Made by a program: the position numbers and the translations under genes. Shown here piece by piece: positions 56,776-64,000 of a DNA stretch of 64,000 nt. Source of the stretch: Chloroflexi bacterium AL-N1 (lineage in GTDB: Bacteria > Chloroflexota > Chloroflexia > Chloroflexales > Roseiflexaceae); NCBI GenBank assembly GCA_013122435.1, contig WYDT01000008.1, positions 1 to 64,000 on the forward strand, read 5' to 3'. How positions within the stretch are numbered: the first letter of the stretch is position 1; each line of letters opens with the position of its first letter. The notes beneath the pieces were generated by a model, which saw only the letters and a list, made by a program, of their open reading frames with translations, was not told where the DNA came from and searched no databases.

Positions 56776-57477
56776 CTATAAACGACCTGAAACGACAGAC
56801 GGTCTCCACTGGTTTTGTGCAACGTGTGCCAAAATCACTTCAACCTCTTCCTCCGGAGAAAGATCATCGTTGTTGATGATTAAAGCATCAGGTGCTGGTA
56901 TTGTAACATGACGGTCGAGTGAGTCACGTCGTTCCACATCACTCGCAACATCACCTATTTGAATGGCACGGCCATCCGCACGCAATTCGTCTGTCCGACG
57001 ACGAGCACGCTCTTCCAGAGAAGTCTCCAAATAAATCTTGAGGGGCGCATCTGGCATCACAACGTTGCCAATATCACGACCAACCATAACAATCTTCCCT
57101 CGCAAGCCAATTTCACGCTGGCGAGAACGCATAATGGCGCGTACAGGCTGATGGCATGCAACATGTGATACATTGCGCTCGATACGCAATCGTCGCAGAT
57201 CATGCGTGATATCGCGGCCAGCAATCAAGACGGTCGGATGTCGCTCATCAGGACTGGCGGATGGTCGAATGCAGATATCAAGCGTACGTGCAAGTTCCGT
57301 AATGGCGGTGCTGTCCTGTGGCTCAAGCTTACGATCCAGCACTGCAAACGTGAGTGCACGATACATGATACCTGTGTCAAAATAGAGATACCCCAGTCTA
57401 TGGGCCAGTAATGCCCCTAACGTACTCTTCCCGGCACCAGCCGGTCCATCGATGGTGATAATATCTGGTGTATTCAT
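56776..57477 (-). CDS. cmk: Cytidylate kinase
   Basis: A 233-residue P-loop kinase phosphorylating CMP and dCMP. It begins MNTPDIITIDGPAGAGKSTL with the Walker A loop, then RLGYLYFDTGIMYRALTFAV, IAGRDITHDLRRLRIERNVS, VMVGRDIGNVVMPDAPLKIY and DSLDRHVTIPAPDALIINND, all typical of Cmk. ATG 57477 gives the normal start; the open frame to 57591 is not family-like. The PH-domain gene follows after 22 bases. An extended -10 lies at 57551-57559. Confidence 0.95.
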   Translation of the reverse strand: MNTPDIITIDGPAGAGKSTLGALLAHRLGYLYFDTGIMYRALTFAVLDRKLEPQDSTAITELARTLDICIRPSASPDERHPTVLIAGRDITHDLRRLRIERNVSHVACHQPVRAIMRSRQREIGLRGKIVMVGRDIGNVVMPDAPLKIYLETSLEERARRRTDELRADGRAIQIGDVASDVERRDSLDRHVTIPAPDALIINNDDLSPEEEVEVILAHVAQNQWRPSVVSGRL

Positions 57478-57550
57478 TGATATGTTGTCGTTAGTATATA
57501 ATGGAGTAGAAAAGTAAATTCTTCTATTAACAAATGGTACTGTTTCCCTT

Positions 57551-57559
57551 ATTGTAGCA
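57551..57559 (-). promoter_or_regulatory. Extended -10 promoter of the cmk block
   Basis: TGCTACAAT on the minus strand, 74 bases before cmk; no good -35. Confidence 0.5.
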
Positions 57560-57607
57560 CGTTGGCACGTAAAAGAGCAACTGATTAGCACATATTTTGC
57601 AAACCTA

Positions 57608-57649
57608 TTGACGCTCGAAAAGAGAAAAGCTATAATCTAAGCGTATCGC
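57608..57649 (+). promoter_or_regulatory. Promoter and predicted operator of the lacI-type gene
   Basis: TTGACG (57608-57613), 17 bases, TATAAT (57631-57636). TCTAAGCGTATCGC at 57636-57649 matches 11 of 14 positions of the element at the same place in the GH42 promoter. A perfect palindrome, TCGAATATTCGA (57659-57670), follows in the leader. Confidence 0.75.
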
Positions 57650-57682
57650 ATGGTTAATTCGAATATTCGAGTGAGGAAGTAC

Positions 57683-58777
57683 ATGTGTATGACAACAGAG
57701 CAGCAGCAAACGCCTCGTGTAACGCAGAAAGATGTCGCGAAACGTGCCGGTGTCGCTGTTTCTAGTGTTTCATATGTGTTGAATAACGGTCCACGACCTG
57801 TCTCTGCTGAAACACGCGCACGGGTGCTTAAAGCTATTGACGAATTGGGCTATCGTCCCAATGAACATGCACGACGGCTTATTCAACAAAACTGGGGCAG
57901 TGAGAAAGCACCTCGTCAGTTTGGTATTCTTCTTTCTGGCGGTGCACGTGTCTTAATCGCACGTCCGTTTTATAGTACTTTACTGGTCGGTTTATTTGAT
58001 GAAGCAGTTCAACATAACTATGCTGTTCGTTTTATTCACCTCTATGATGAAATTCAAGATCCCATTTTATTCAATGAATTAATCCATCCTGAGACAATTG
58101 CCGGATTGGTGTTAATTCATATCAAGCCGCCCCTCTCGCGCGATCAGGAACTACTTGCACGCATCAGAGAGCGGGTTGCCAATGTTATCTGTCTTGATTC
58201 GAGTTGTCTGGGACTGCCCTCTATCACTTTTGATAAACTCGATGCCGGGCAACGTGCAACTACATACCTCATTGAGATGGGGCATCGTCGCATCGGCTTC
58301 ATTGGGAATCACGATGGACGTTTCGATGGGTATCTCCAAAGTTTACGTGTTCACAACCTACCCTTCGATCCACAGCTTGTCACCAGCGAACAATTAGCCA
58401 TACAAGATGAGATAACAAATAGTCCGCAGGGAGGTTGGTTAGGTGCAAAAGGGTTGCTCAATTTATCTACACCACCCACAGCAATCCTGGCTGCCAGTGA
58501 TGAAGTCGCTATTGGTGCCTTGCGTGCGGCACGTGAACATCATATGTCTGTACCAGAAGATCTATCCATAGTTGGTGTTGATGATATCGATCTGGCCAGT
58601 TACTCTAGTCCACCACTGACCACAGTACGTGTTCCTAAAAATGACATGGCCAAGCTTACCGTTCAAACCTTGATTGACCGGGTAAACAATCCTAATGGCA
58701 TGTCTGTAAACATGGTATTACCAGTTGAATTAATTGTTCGGGGCTCCAGCGGACCAACACCATCTATTTCCTCCTGA
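57683..58777 (+). CDS. LacI-family transcriptional regulator
   Basis: A 364-residue regulator. The N-terminal helix-turn-helix and hinge are VTQKDVAKRAGVAVSSVSYV and RARVLKAIDELGYRPNEHAR; the periplasmic-binding-like effector domain has FGILLSGG, TTYLIEMGHRRIGFIGNHDG and TAILAASDEVAIGALRAARE with VPEDLSIVGVDDIDLASYSS. Context predicts a galactoside-type inducer controlling the downstream GH42 enzyme and sugar ABC transporter. GAGGAA is 4 bases before ATG 57683 and 10 before ATG 57689; the upstream ATG at 57650 would give an almost leaderless message. The gene shares an operator-like element with the GH42 promoter, implying autorepression. Confidence 0.92.
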   Translation: MCMTTEQQQTPRVTQKDVAKRAGVAVSSVSYVLNNGPRPVSAETRARVLKAIDELGYRPNEHARRLIQQNWGSEKAPRQFGILLSGGARVLIARPFYSTLLVGLFDEAVQHNYAVRFIHLYDEIQDPILFNELIHPETIAGLVLIHIKPPLSRDQELLARIRERVANVICLDSSCLGLPSITFDKLDAGQRATTYLIEMGHRRIGFIGNHDGRFDGYLQSLRVHNLPFDPQLVTSEQLAIQDEITNSPQGGWLGAKGLLNLSTPPTAILAASDEVAIGALRAAREHHMSVPEDLSIVGVDDIDLASYSSPPLTTVRVPKNDMAKLTVQTLIDRVNNPNGMSVNMVLPVELIVRGSSGPTPSISS

Positions 58778-58815
58778 TGCCTCTTGGCACATGTCAAAAA
58801 GAGACGACTTGGGAC

Positions 58816-58857
58816 TTGACAGAATATCCATATTTTCCTATAATCGAAACGTATCGA
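58816..58857 (+). promoter_or_regulatory. Consensus promoter and predicted LacI-type operator of the GH42 operon
   Basis: TTGACA (58816-58821), 17 bases, TATAAT (58839-58844): both hexamers perfect. TCGAAACGTATCGA (58844-58857) is a 14-base near-palindrome (two mismatched positions) with central CG, typical of LacI-family operators, and covers the predicted start site. Confidence 0.82.
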
Positions 58858-58948
58858 CCTTACGATATACATCCCTCAATAAACTTACAGGCTAATGCCT
58901 CTCTATGCTGTCTGTGAGTAGCTGGAAAACGAAGACAAAGGTGGTCAT

Positions 58949-60928
58949 ATGCACTATGGTGTTGCCTACTACCCAGAACAATGGTCCGAGGAGACGTGGT
59001 CACGGGATGCCGCACTCATGGCGCAGGCAGGGTTGACGGTTGTGCGCTTGGCGGAGTTTGCCTGGACCCGCCTGGAACCCCGTGCTGGTCATTTCACCTT
59101 CGAGTGGCTTGATCAAGTCATTGACTGTCTTGCAGAGCATCAACTAAAGATTGTTCTGGGAACACCTACAGCCGGACCACCACACTGGTTAGTTACAGCT
59201 CATCCAGATATGCTCTTTGTGACCGCAGAAGGTCGACACATGTCGCCACAGAGTCGCCGTTTTATCTGTCTCAAAAATAATCACTTTCGTGCTGCTTCTG
59301 AGCGCATTGTAACGGCCCTTGCTCAACGGTATGGTCGGCATCCCGCTGTAATTGGCTGGCAGATCGACAACGAATTTGGATGCCATAACACAGTGCGTTG
59401 CTACTGTACCCAATGTCAACTAGGCTTTCGTGAGTGGCTCCAAGTACGCTATGGCTCACTTGATCATCTGAATAAAGCATGGGGAACGGTGTTCTGGAGT
59501 CAGGAATATAATGAATGGGAACAAATTGCGCCACCCCAACCCACAGCAACCTACCATAACCCTGGTCATGTGCTTGATTTTTATCGCTATTCGGCAGCAA
59601 CAGTGTGTGATTACCAACAAATGCAGATCACTATTTTACGCGATTACACACACAACCAATTTATCTGTCACAATTTTATGGCTGGGTTTGACCAACTTGA
59701 CCACTCACAGATGAGCCAACCTTTGGATATGGTAACCTGGGACAACTACATCGATGAAGGCATGGACTGGAGTGACGTATCTCGTTTCCACGACATGATA
59801 CGGGGACTCAAACATCAGCCATTCTGGATCATGGAGTCGCCGCCAGCACAGGTCAATTGGACTCGTTACAATCCTGCACTACGACACGGCGAAGCACGCC
59901 TGCGGTCCTGGCATGCGATAGCTCATGGTGCCGATGGCTTATTCTATTTTCACTGGCGTGCATTTCGCAGTGGTGCAGAACAGTTGCACAGTGCTATTTT
60001 GCCACACGACGGTCTCCCTGGGCGCATTTATGATGAGACGGCAGCGTTGGGGCAAGAACTCAAACAGGTGCAGCCTTTACTTACAGGAACGTCCATACGT
60101 GCGAAAGTCGCCATACTGACCGACATTGCTAGCCACTGGTCACTGCAACATCAGCCGCACAATGAAGCGTTGTCAGATCCCTCACTCTACGTTCAACCAT
60201 GGTATAGGGCCCTCCTTCAACGCAATATGGCAGTTGAGTTTTGTCAGCCACACGAAGACCTGAAGGCATATCAGCTAGTCATTGCACCATTGCTGCATGT
60301 GCTTACCAATCAGACAGCACAAAACCTAAAACATTATGTAAACCAAGGTGGCACCCTCATTCTTGGTCCGCGTACAGGTTGGCGTGAAACGAGTAATACG
60401 ATGACATCATTGCCACTGCCGGGGTTGCTTGCCGACCTTGCTGGAGTGCGTGTTACAGAATGGGCTTCTCTGCCACCGGAGCAAGTGCGATATGTGCATG
60501 CGACAAGCGCTGGAGGATCAGGCTCCTATGAGGCAAAACTGTGGTACGAAATGTTAGAACTGCACAGTGCTACAGCATTAGCCCGCTATGCAGGAGGCGA
60601 CGAGCATAACGCAGTAGCCATTGCACACAATAATTATGGACAAGGGAGCGTGACCTATGTTGGCGTGTTAGGCGATATACTAATCGATGCGATAATAGCA
60701 GAGACACTCAATGTGCTGCAGATGGATGGTATTCTGTCCACCCCTGATGGTGTCGAAGCAAGCATGCGCGAAGGGCCAGCCGGGAAATTTCTCTTCTTGT
60801 TAAATCATACTGCTCACGAACAAAGGGTGACACTTCCTGCACCATATTACGATATTCTGACGAATGAATGGCTAACCACTGAAACGCAATTAGCACCTTT
60901 TGCTATCCGTATAGCCCAGATCCGCTAG
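58949..60928 (+). CDS. Beta-galactosidase, glycoside hydrolase family 42
   Basis: A 659-residue retaining glycosidase. The TIM barrel starts YGVAYYPEQWSEETWSRDAA; the acid/base Glu is residue 142 in WQIDNEFGCHN and the nucleophile Glu residue 296 in FWIMESPPAQVNW. Cysteines in CHNTVRCYCTQCQ suggest the structural zinc site of thermophilic GH42 enzymes. The trimerisation domain (VTNQ and GGTLILGPRTG region) and a small C-terminal beta domain complete the family layout. There is no signal peptide, so it would act on imported galactosides in the cytoplasm. The length is slightly below 680. The transporter genes follow after 82 bases. Confidence 0.96.
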   Translation: MHYGVAYYPEQWSEETWSRDAALMAQAGLTVVRLAEFAWTRLEPRAGHFTFEWLDQVIDCLAEHQLKIVLGTPTAGPPHWLVTAHPDMLFVTAEGRHMSPQSRRFICLKNNHFRAASERIVTALAQRYGRHPAVIGWQIDNEFGCHNTVRCYCTQCQLGFREWLQVRYGSLDHLNKAWGTVFWSQEYNEWEQIAPPQPTATYHNPGHVLDFYRYSAATVCDYQQMQITILRDYTHNQFICHNFMAGFDQLDHSQMSQPLDMVTWDNYIDEGMDWSDVSRFHDMIRGLKHQPFWIMESPPAQVNWTRYNPALRHGEARLRSWHAIAHGADGLFYFHWRAFRSGAEQLHSAILPHDGLPGRIYDETAALGQELKQVQPLLTGTSIRAKVAILTDIASHWSLQHQPHNEALSDPSLYVQPWYRALLQRNMAVEFCQPHEDLKAYQLVIAPLLHVLTNQTAQNLKHYVNQGGTLILGPRTGWRETSNTMTSLPLPGLLADLAGVRVTEWASLPPEQVRYVHATSAGGSGSYEAKLWYEMLELHSATALARYAGGDEHNAVAIAHNNYGQGSVTYVGVLGDILIDAIIAETLNVLQMDGILSTPDGVEASMREGPAGKFLFLLNHTAHEQRVTLPAPYYDILTNEWLTTETQLAPFAIRIAQIR

Positions 60929-61010
60929 GTTGTCTTACAAAAGAAGCATGTTATTTGTTCCAAGTACATAAGGCACAGCCAATGCCTTGATGCTCAAAGG
61001 AGGAGCACCC

Positions 61011-62573
61011 ATGGATGAACAATTAGCTACATCACGACGGCAATTTCTGCGAAGAGTAATGTTTGGAAGTGCAACCGTTCTGTCGCCTCTGGTAGCGGCA
61101 TGTAGTGCATCATCAACATCGGAAACTGCGCTATCACCTCAGGACACAACAGATCAAACCACTGATACGACAACAAGTGCCCCTGGCACAACCGAAACCA
61201 TTGAGGTTACCCATTGGGACTGGTATGTCAGTCAAAGCGATGCCATCGACGACATCATTGCCACATTTCAAACAGAGCATCCTAACATTACCATCAATCG
61301 CACCGTCAACAATGTTGATAATAATAACTATGCAAACTTGTTTCAACTGGCAATAAGAGGCGATACTGTACCTGATGTCTTTATGATGCCGCAGGACGTG
61401 ACAATACAAGAGCAAGTTGCCAATGGCTGGCTTGCCGATCTTTCACAGTTCAACGACTTTGACGCTTTTAGGAGATCCTATCCTAATCCCAATATCAATT
61501 TTCTTGAGGGCACCAACACGATTGGCAGTATGACCTATAGTGCACCATTTAGCTCGCCCAATAATGCGATGTGGATACAAATGTGGGTCAATACCAAAGT
61601 TTTTCGGGATGCAGGGTTAGCAGATAGTAATGGTGAACCAATACTCCCCGTTACAGCAGAAGAGTTCTTGGATACAGCTCGCACGATTACAGAACAGGGT
61701 AACGGCAACATGTATGGATATGGGTTCGCAGCCCAATCGAATAATTACCACTGGCCTCTATGGATGGCCCAACTGAGCGGTGCCCCCGGTGGACAGAATG
61801 GGCTTGACTATCGTACTGGTGAGTATACCTTATCAAAAAATCCTGCCTATCGTCAGGTCATTGACTTGATCAATACGTTGCGGGATGAGGAGCTTATTCT
61901 CCCAGAGTCTGGTTCACTTGATGACGAATCACTGCGAGTCCTGTTCTTGCAAAATACTTTTGGGTTGTATCTGAATGGAGACTGGATTGTGAACAGTCTG
62001 AAAGATGTTGCCCCTGACTTTCAAGACTATACAGTAACAACGGTGCCCCTCTTTGGCGCCACAACACCACAGAGTTATTTTTATGCGAAACCTGGTGGCC
62101 AGAGCTTTGCCATTTCAGCAACCAGCAAACAGGCCGAAGCCGCCTGGGAATGGTTTAAATTCTTACATTCTGCTGAGGCTGGAATACTCTGGGTTAAAGG
62201 AGGCAATGGACTCTCAGTACATCCTACCGCCAATAAACCTGAGTATATTGAAAATCCAGCGCTAGCAAAACTTGCTACCCTTGGCCCAGACATGACGCGG
62301 GTTGGCCCCGATCCATCGCTGCGGAATGCCGCTTTCGGTGAAGTGAAGATAACCAACCCTGAACCGGGAGAACGAGAGATTATGCAAGGTATCTATACTG
62401 GTCAGATTACCGATATCGATGCAGCACTCGAAGATCTTGACACTCGATGGACAGCAGCACGTGAACAGGCTATCGCTGATGCACAGGCAGCAGGCGCAGA
62501 TGTACGTATAGAGGATTGGATCTTCTCTGACTGGGACATCACCGAAGATTACCTGACCACTACAACAACGTAG
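61011..62573 (+). CDS. Sugar ABC transporter substrate-binding lipoprotein, Tat-type signal
   Basis: A 520-residue family 1 solute-binding protein. The N-terminus carries a twin-arginine motif (SRRQFLRRV at residues 8-16) followed by a hydrophobic stretch and the lipobox LVAAC with Cys 31, so it is probably exported by Tat and lipid-anchored. A Ser/Thr linker precedes the mature fold (VTHWDWYVSQSDAIDDIIAT, DVFMMPQDVTIQEQVANGWL, LYLNGDWIVNSL). The start at 61011 has AAAGGAGGAG 5 bases upstream. Together with the two permeases it would import the oligosaccharide cut by the GH42 enzyme; the ATPase is not seen and may be shared (MsmK-like) or further right. Confidence 0.93.
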   Translation: MDEQLATSRRQFLRRVMFGSATVLSPLVAACSASSTSETALSPQDTTDQTTDTTTSAPGTTETIEVTHWDWYVSQSDAIDDIIATFQTEHPNITINRTVNNVDNNNYANLFQLAIRGDTVPDVFMMPQDVTIQEQVANGWLADLSQFNDFDAFRRSYPNPNINFLEGTNTIGSMTYSAPFSSPNNAMWIQMWVNTKVFRDAGLADSNGEPILPVTAEEFLDTARTITEQGNGNMYGYGFAAQSNNYHWPLWMAQLSGAPGGQNGLDYRTGEYTLSKNPAYRQVIDLINTLRDEELILPESGSLDDESLRVLFLQNTFGLYLNGDWIVNSLKDVAPDFQDYTVTTVPLFGATTPQSYFYAKPGGQSFAISATSKQAEAAWEWFKFLHSAEAGILWVKGGNGLSVHPTANKPEYIENPALAKLATLGPDMTRVGPDPSLRNAAFGEVKITNPEPGEREIMQGIYTGQITDIDAALEDLDTRWTAAREQAIADAQAAGADVRIEDWIFSDWDITEDYLTTTTT

Positions 62574-62623
62574 TACTAGTACGCGAATTCATCACTCAAG
62601 TGTGTTGAGGTAAGGAGCACAGT

Positions 62624-63613
62624 ATGGCTGTGATACCATCATTTCGCCAAGGACCAAACCCAACAATCGATCGGAACCCTGTTTTTCGCCGTATACGTGA
62701 GCACATGTGGGGCTATGTCTTTTTACTGCCACTCATACTCCTATCGCTGATCTTTGTATTATATCCTATAGCAGGCTCGTTTCGCTATGCCTTTTACAAT
62801 TGGGATGGTTTTGGTGATCCGACCCAGTTTGTTGGTCTGCGTCACTTCCAGCGTGTTGCCACCGATCCCTTCTTCTGGAATGCCTTTAAAAATACAGTCA
62901 TCTACACCATCTTTCTGGTCCCGATTCAACTCACATTGGCACTTATTCTGGCGCTGGTGCTCAATGATGTACGGTTACATTTGTCAAACTTTTATCGTGC
63001 TGTCTACTTCTTGCCTGTCGTGACGAGTATGGCAGTCATTGGCGTAGTGTTCTCTTTGCTCTTTGCCCGTGTTGGGACCAATTATCCACACTGGTTGGTT
63101 GATCTTGGATGGGTGAATCCACGTCTCGGTATTATGCAAAACCCTACGCTGGTCATGCCAGTCATCATTGCGATTGGCATCTGGCACACTCTCGGCCTCA
63201 ATCTGGTCAACTTCCTGGCTGCCTTACAAACGGTACCCAAAGATCTGTACGAAGCGGCTACTGTTGATGGCGCAGGACGATTGGCTAAGTTCTGGTATAT
63301 CACTGTGCCAGCGATTCGTCCTGTTGGTGCTATAATCCTGATCTTTGCAATACTTGGTTCACTGCGTGTTTTTGATATCGTGTGGGTTATGACGCAGGGT
63401 GGGCCATTCTACGCATCAGAAGTGGTTTCAACATATATCTACAGCTACACCTTTGGCTCCAAGTATGGCACATCACAGGCCAATTTTGGGTATGCCTCTG
63501 CTGCAGCGATTTTTATGAGTTTTCTCATTCTGGGATTAACCGTCTTACAGGTTCTTATTGTCGCCCGTTCACGCCGTCGACAGGCCGAAATGCGCCTTGA
63601 TACAGGTGCATAG
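62624..63613 (+). CDS. Sugar ABC transporter permease, MalF/UgpA type
   Basis: A 329-residue permease with six helices, the first at about 28-50 (YVFLLPLILLSLIFVLYPI). The EAA loop that contacts the ATPase is YEAATVDGAGRLAKFWYITV with the usual Gly. A GAGG-like AAGGAGC lies before the ATG at 62624. It pairs with the second permease 33 bases downstream. Confidence 0.94.
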   Translation: MAVIPSFRQGPNPTIDRNPVFRRIREHMWGYVFLLPLILLSLIFVLYPIAGSFRYAFYNWDGFGDPTQFVGLRHFQRVATDPFFWNAFKNTVIYTIFLVPIQLTLALILALVLNDVRLHLSNFYRAVYFLPVVTSMAVIGVVFSLLFARVGTNYPHWLVDLGWVNPRLGIMQNPTLVMPVIIAIGIWHTLGLNLVNFLAALQTVPKDLYEAATVDGAGRLAKFWYITVPAIRPVGAIILIFAILGSLRVFDIVWVMTQGGPFYASEVVSTYIYSYTFGSKYGTSQANFGYASAAAIFMSFLILGLTVLQVLIVARSRRRQAEMRLDTGA

Positions 63614-63646
63614 TCAAACGTTCACCCAATGAAAACGAGGTACATC

Positions 63647-64000
63647 GTGTCAACAACACTTGATACATCAGTGAGCCAGACCACCCGAAGTCAACGACGT
63701 ATACGTATCCAGCTTGATCGAGTGCTCACACATCTCGTGCTATGGAGTATCGGAGTCCTCTATATCTATCCATTCCTGTGGATGCTAGCTGGTTCGCTCA
63801 AGAGTGTTGGTGGTTTTTTTACAGAAGGTCTCAGCATCATTCCCGACGCATGGCGCTGGCAAAATTACATTGACGCGTGGACCCAAGCCAATTTTGGGAC
63901 GTACTTTGGTAATACTGTATTCGTGGCATTCTGGATCGTGCTATTGACCAATATCTTTAGCTCTATGGCCGCCTGTGCACTGGCGCGTACGCAGCTTCCA
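63647..64000 (+). CDS. Sugar ABC transporter permease, MalG/UgpE type (partial, runs off the window)
   Basis: An open frame of 118 codons without a stop at the window edge. Residues about 30-48 form a first helix (LVLWSIGVLYIYPFLWMLAG), followed by SLKSVGGFFTEGLSIIPDAW and WQNYIDAWTQANFGTYFGNT, the family's N-terminal pattern, and a second helix. GTG 63647 has GAGG 6 bases upstream; an in-frame ATG at 63629 is the alternative. The EAA loop would lie beyond the edge. Confidence 0.9.
   Translation, partial: MSTTLDTSVSQTTRSQRRIRIQLDRVLTHLVLWSIGVLYIYPFLWMLAGSLKSVGGFFTEGLSIIPDAWRWQNYIDAWTQANFGTYFGNTVFVAFWIVLLTNIFSSMAACALARTQLP

Noticed and set aside
1..64000. CRISPR array
   Set aside because: No regularly spaced repeats of 24-40 bases were seen; the only tandem structures are the short repeats near 15.3 and 19.1 kb.

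Overview
The window looks like a chromosomal segment of a Chloroflexota bacterium, probably class Chloroflexia and related to the Chloroflexales. The grounds are a five-subunit bidirectional HoxEFUYH hydrogenase, multi-GAF NarL-type kinases, UvsE, a PhaR-like regulator, PH-domain and glycoprotein-like membrane proteins, and a secreted beta-helix protein ending in an FLPLI-type tail of the kind I associate with extracellular proteins of this group. Base composition is moderate (about 50 percent GC by eye). I could not run a search, so the genus is left open.

Layout. 1-1.3 kb: phoU and a universal stress protein on the minus strand. 1.5-9.8 kb: hoxEFUYH with overlapping genes, a hairpin terminator, then the maturation protease hoxW overlapping an acyl-CoA synthetase (ADP-forming)/GNAT fusion. 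A perfect TGTGA-N6-TCACA site lies in the divergent region in front of the hox genes. 10.2-13.6 kb: a four-GAF histidine kinase and its LuxR-type regulator. 13.7-22.3 kb: a heptose-7-phosphate-kinase-like GHMP kinase, an FHA protein, gltX, uvsE, a thiamine-binding protein with thiamine pyrophosphokinase, a membrane protein and a methyltransferase. 22.3-22.75 kb: the tmRNA gene with a consensus promoter and a strong terminator.

22.9-34.7 kb is a zone of decay. A leucine-rich-repeat-variant gene, two insertion-sequence remnants (a DDE transposase and an IS21-type istAB pair), a MoxR-type ATPase and its DUF2201 (metallopeptidase plus VWA-like) partner, a GHMP sugar kinase, and a whole MerR-ABC ATPase-permease operon all carry frameshifts, stops or truncations. 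Intact phaR and wecA-like genes sit among them.

34.7-48.7 kb returns to intact genes: fabD-fabF, larC, a secreted beta-helix protein, galK, a PhoB/PhoR-like two-component pair, one more broken secreted-protein gene, and yebC-ruvC with an isocitrate/isopropylmalate dehydrogenase-like gene. 48.8-57.5 kb is a long minus-strand housekeeping block: cmk, a PH-domain protein, a membrane glycoprotein-like gene, tilS, hpt and ftsH.

57.6-64 kb is a sugar-utilisation locus: a LacI-type regulator, a GH42 beta-galactosidase, a Tat-type lipoprotein binding protein and two ABC permeases, the last cut by the window end. The lacI and GH42 promoters share a near-palindromic element placed identically behind the -10 box, which predicts autoregulated galactoside control. 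galK, 15 kb upstream, would use the released galactose.
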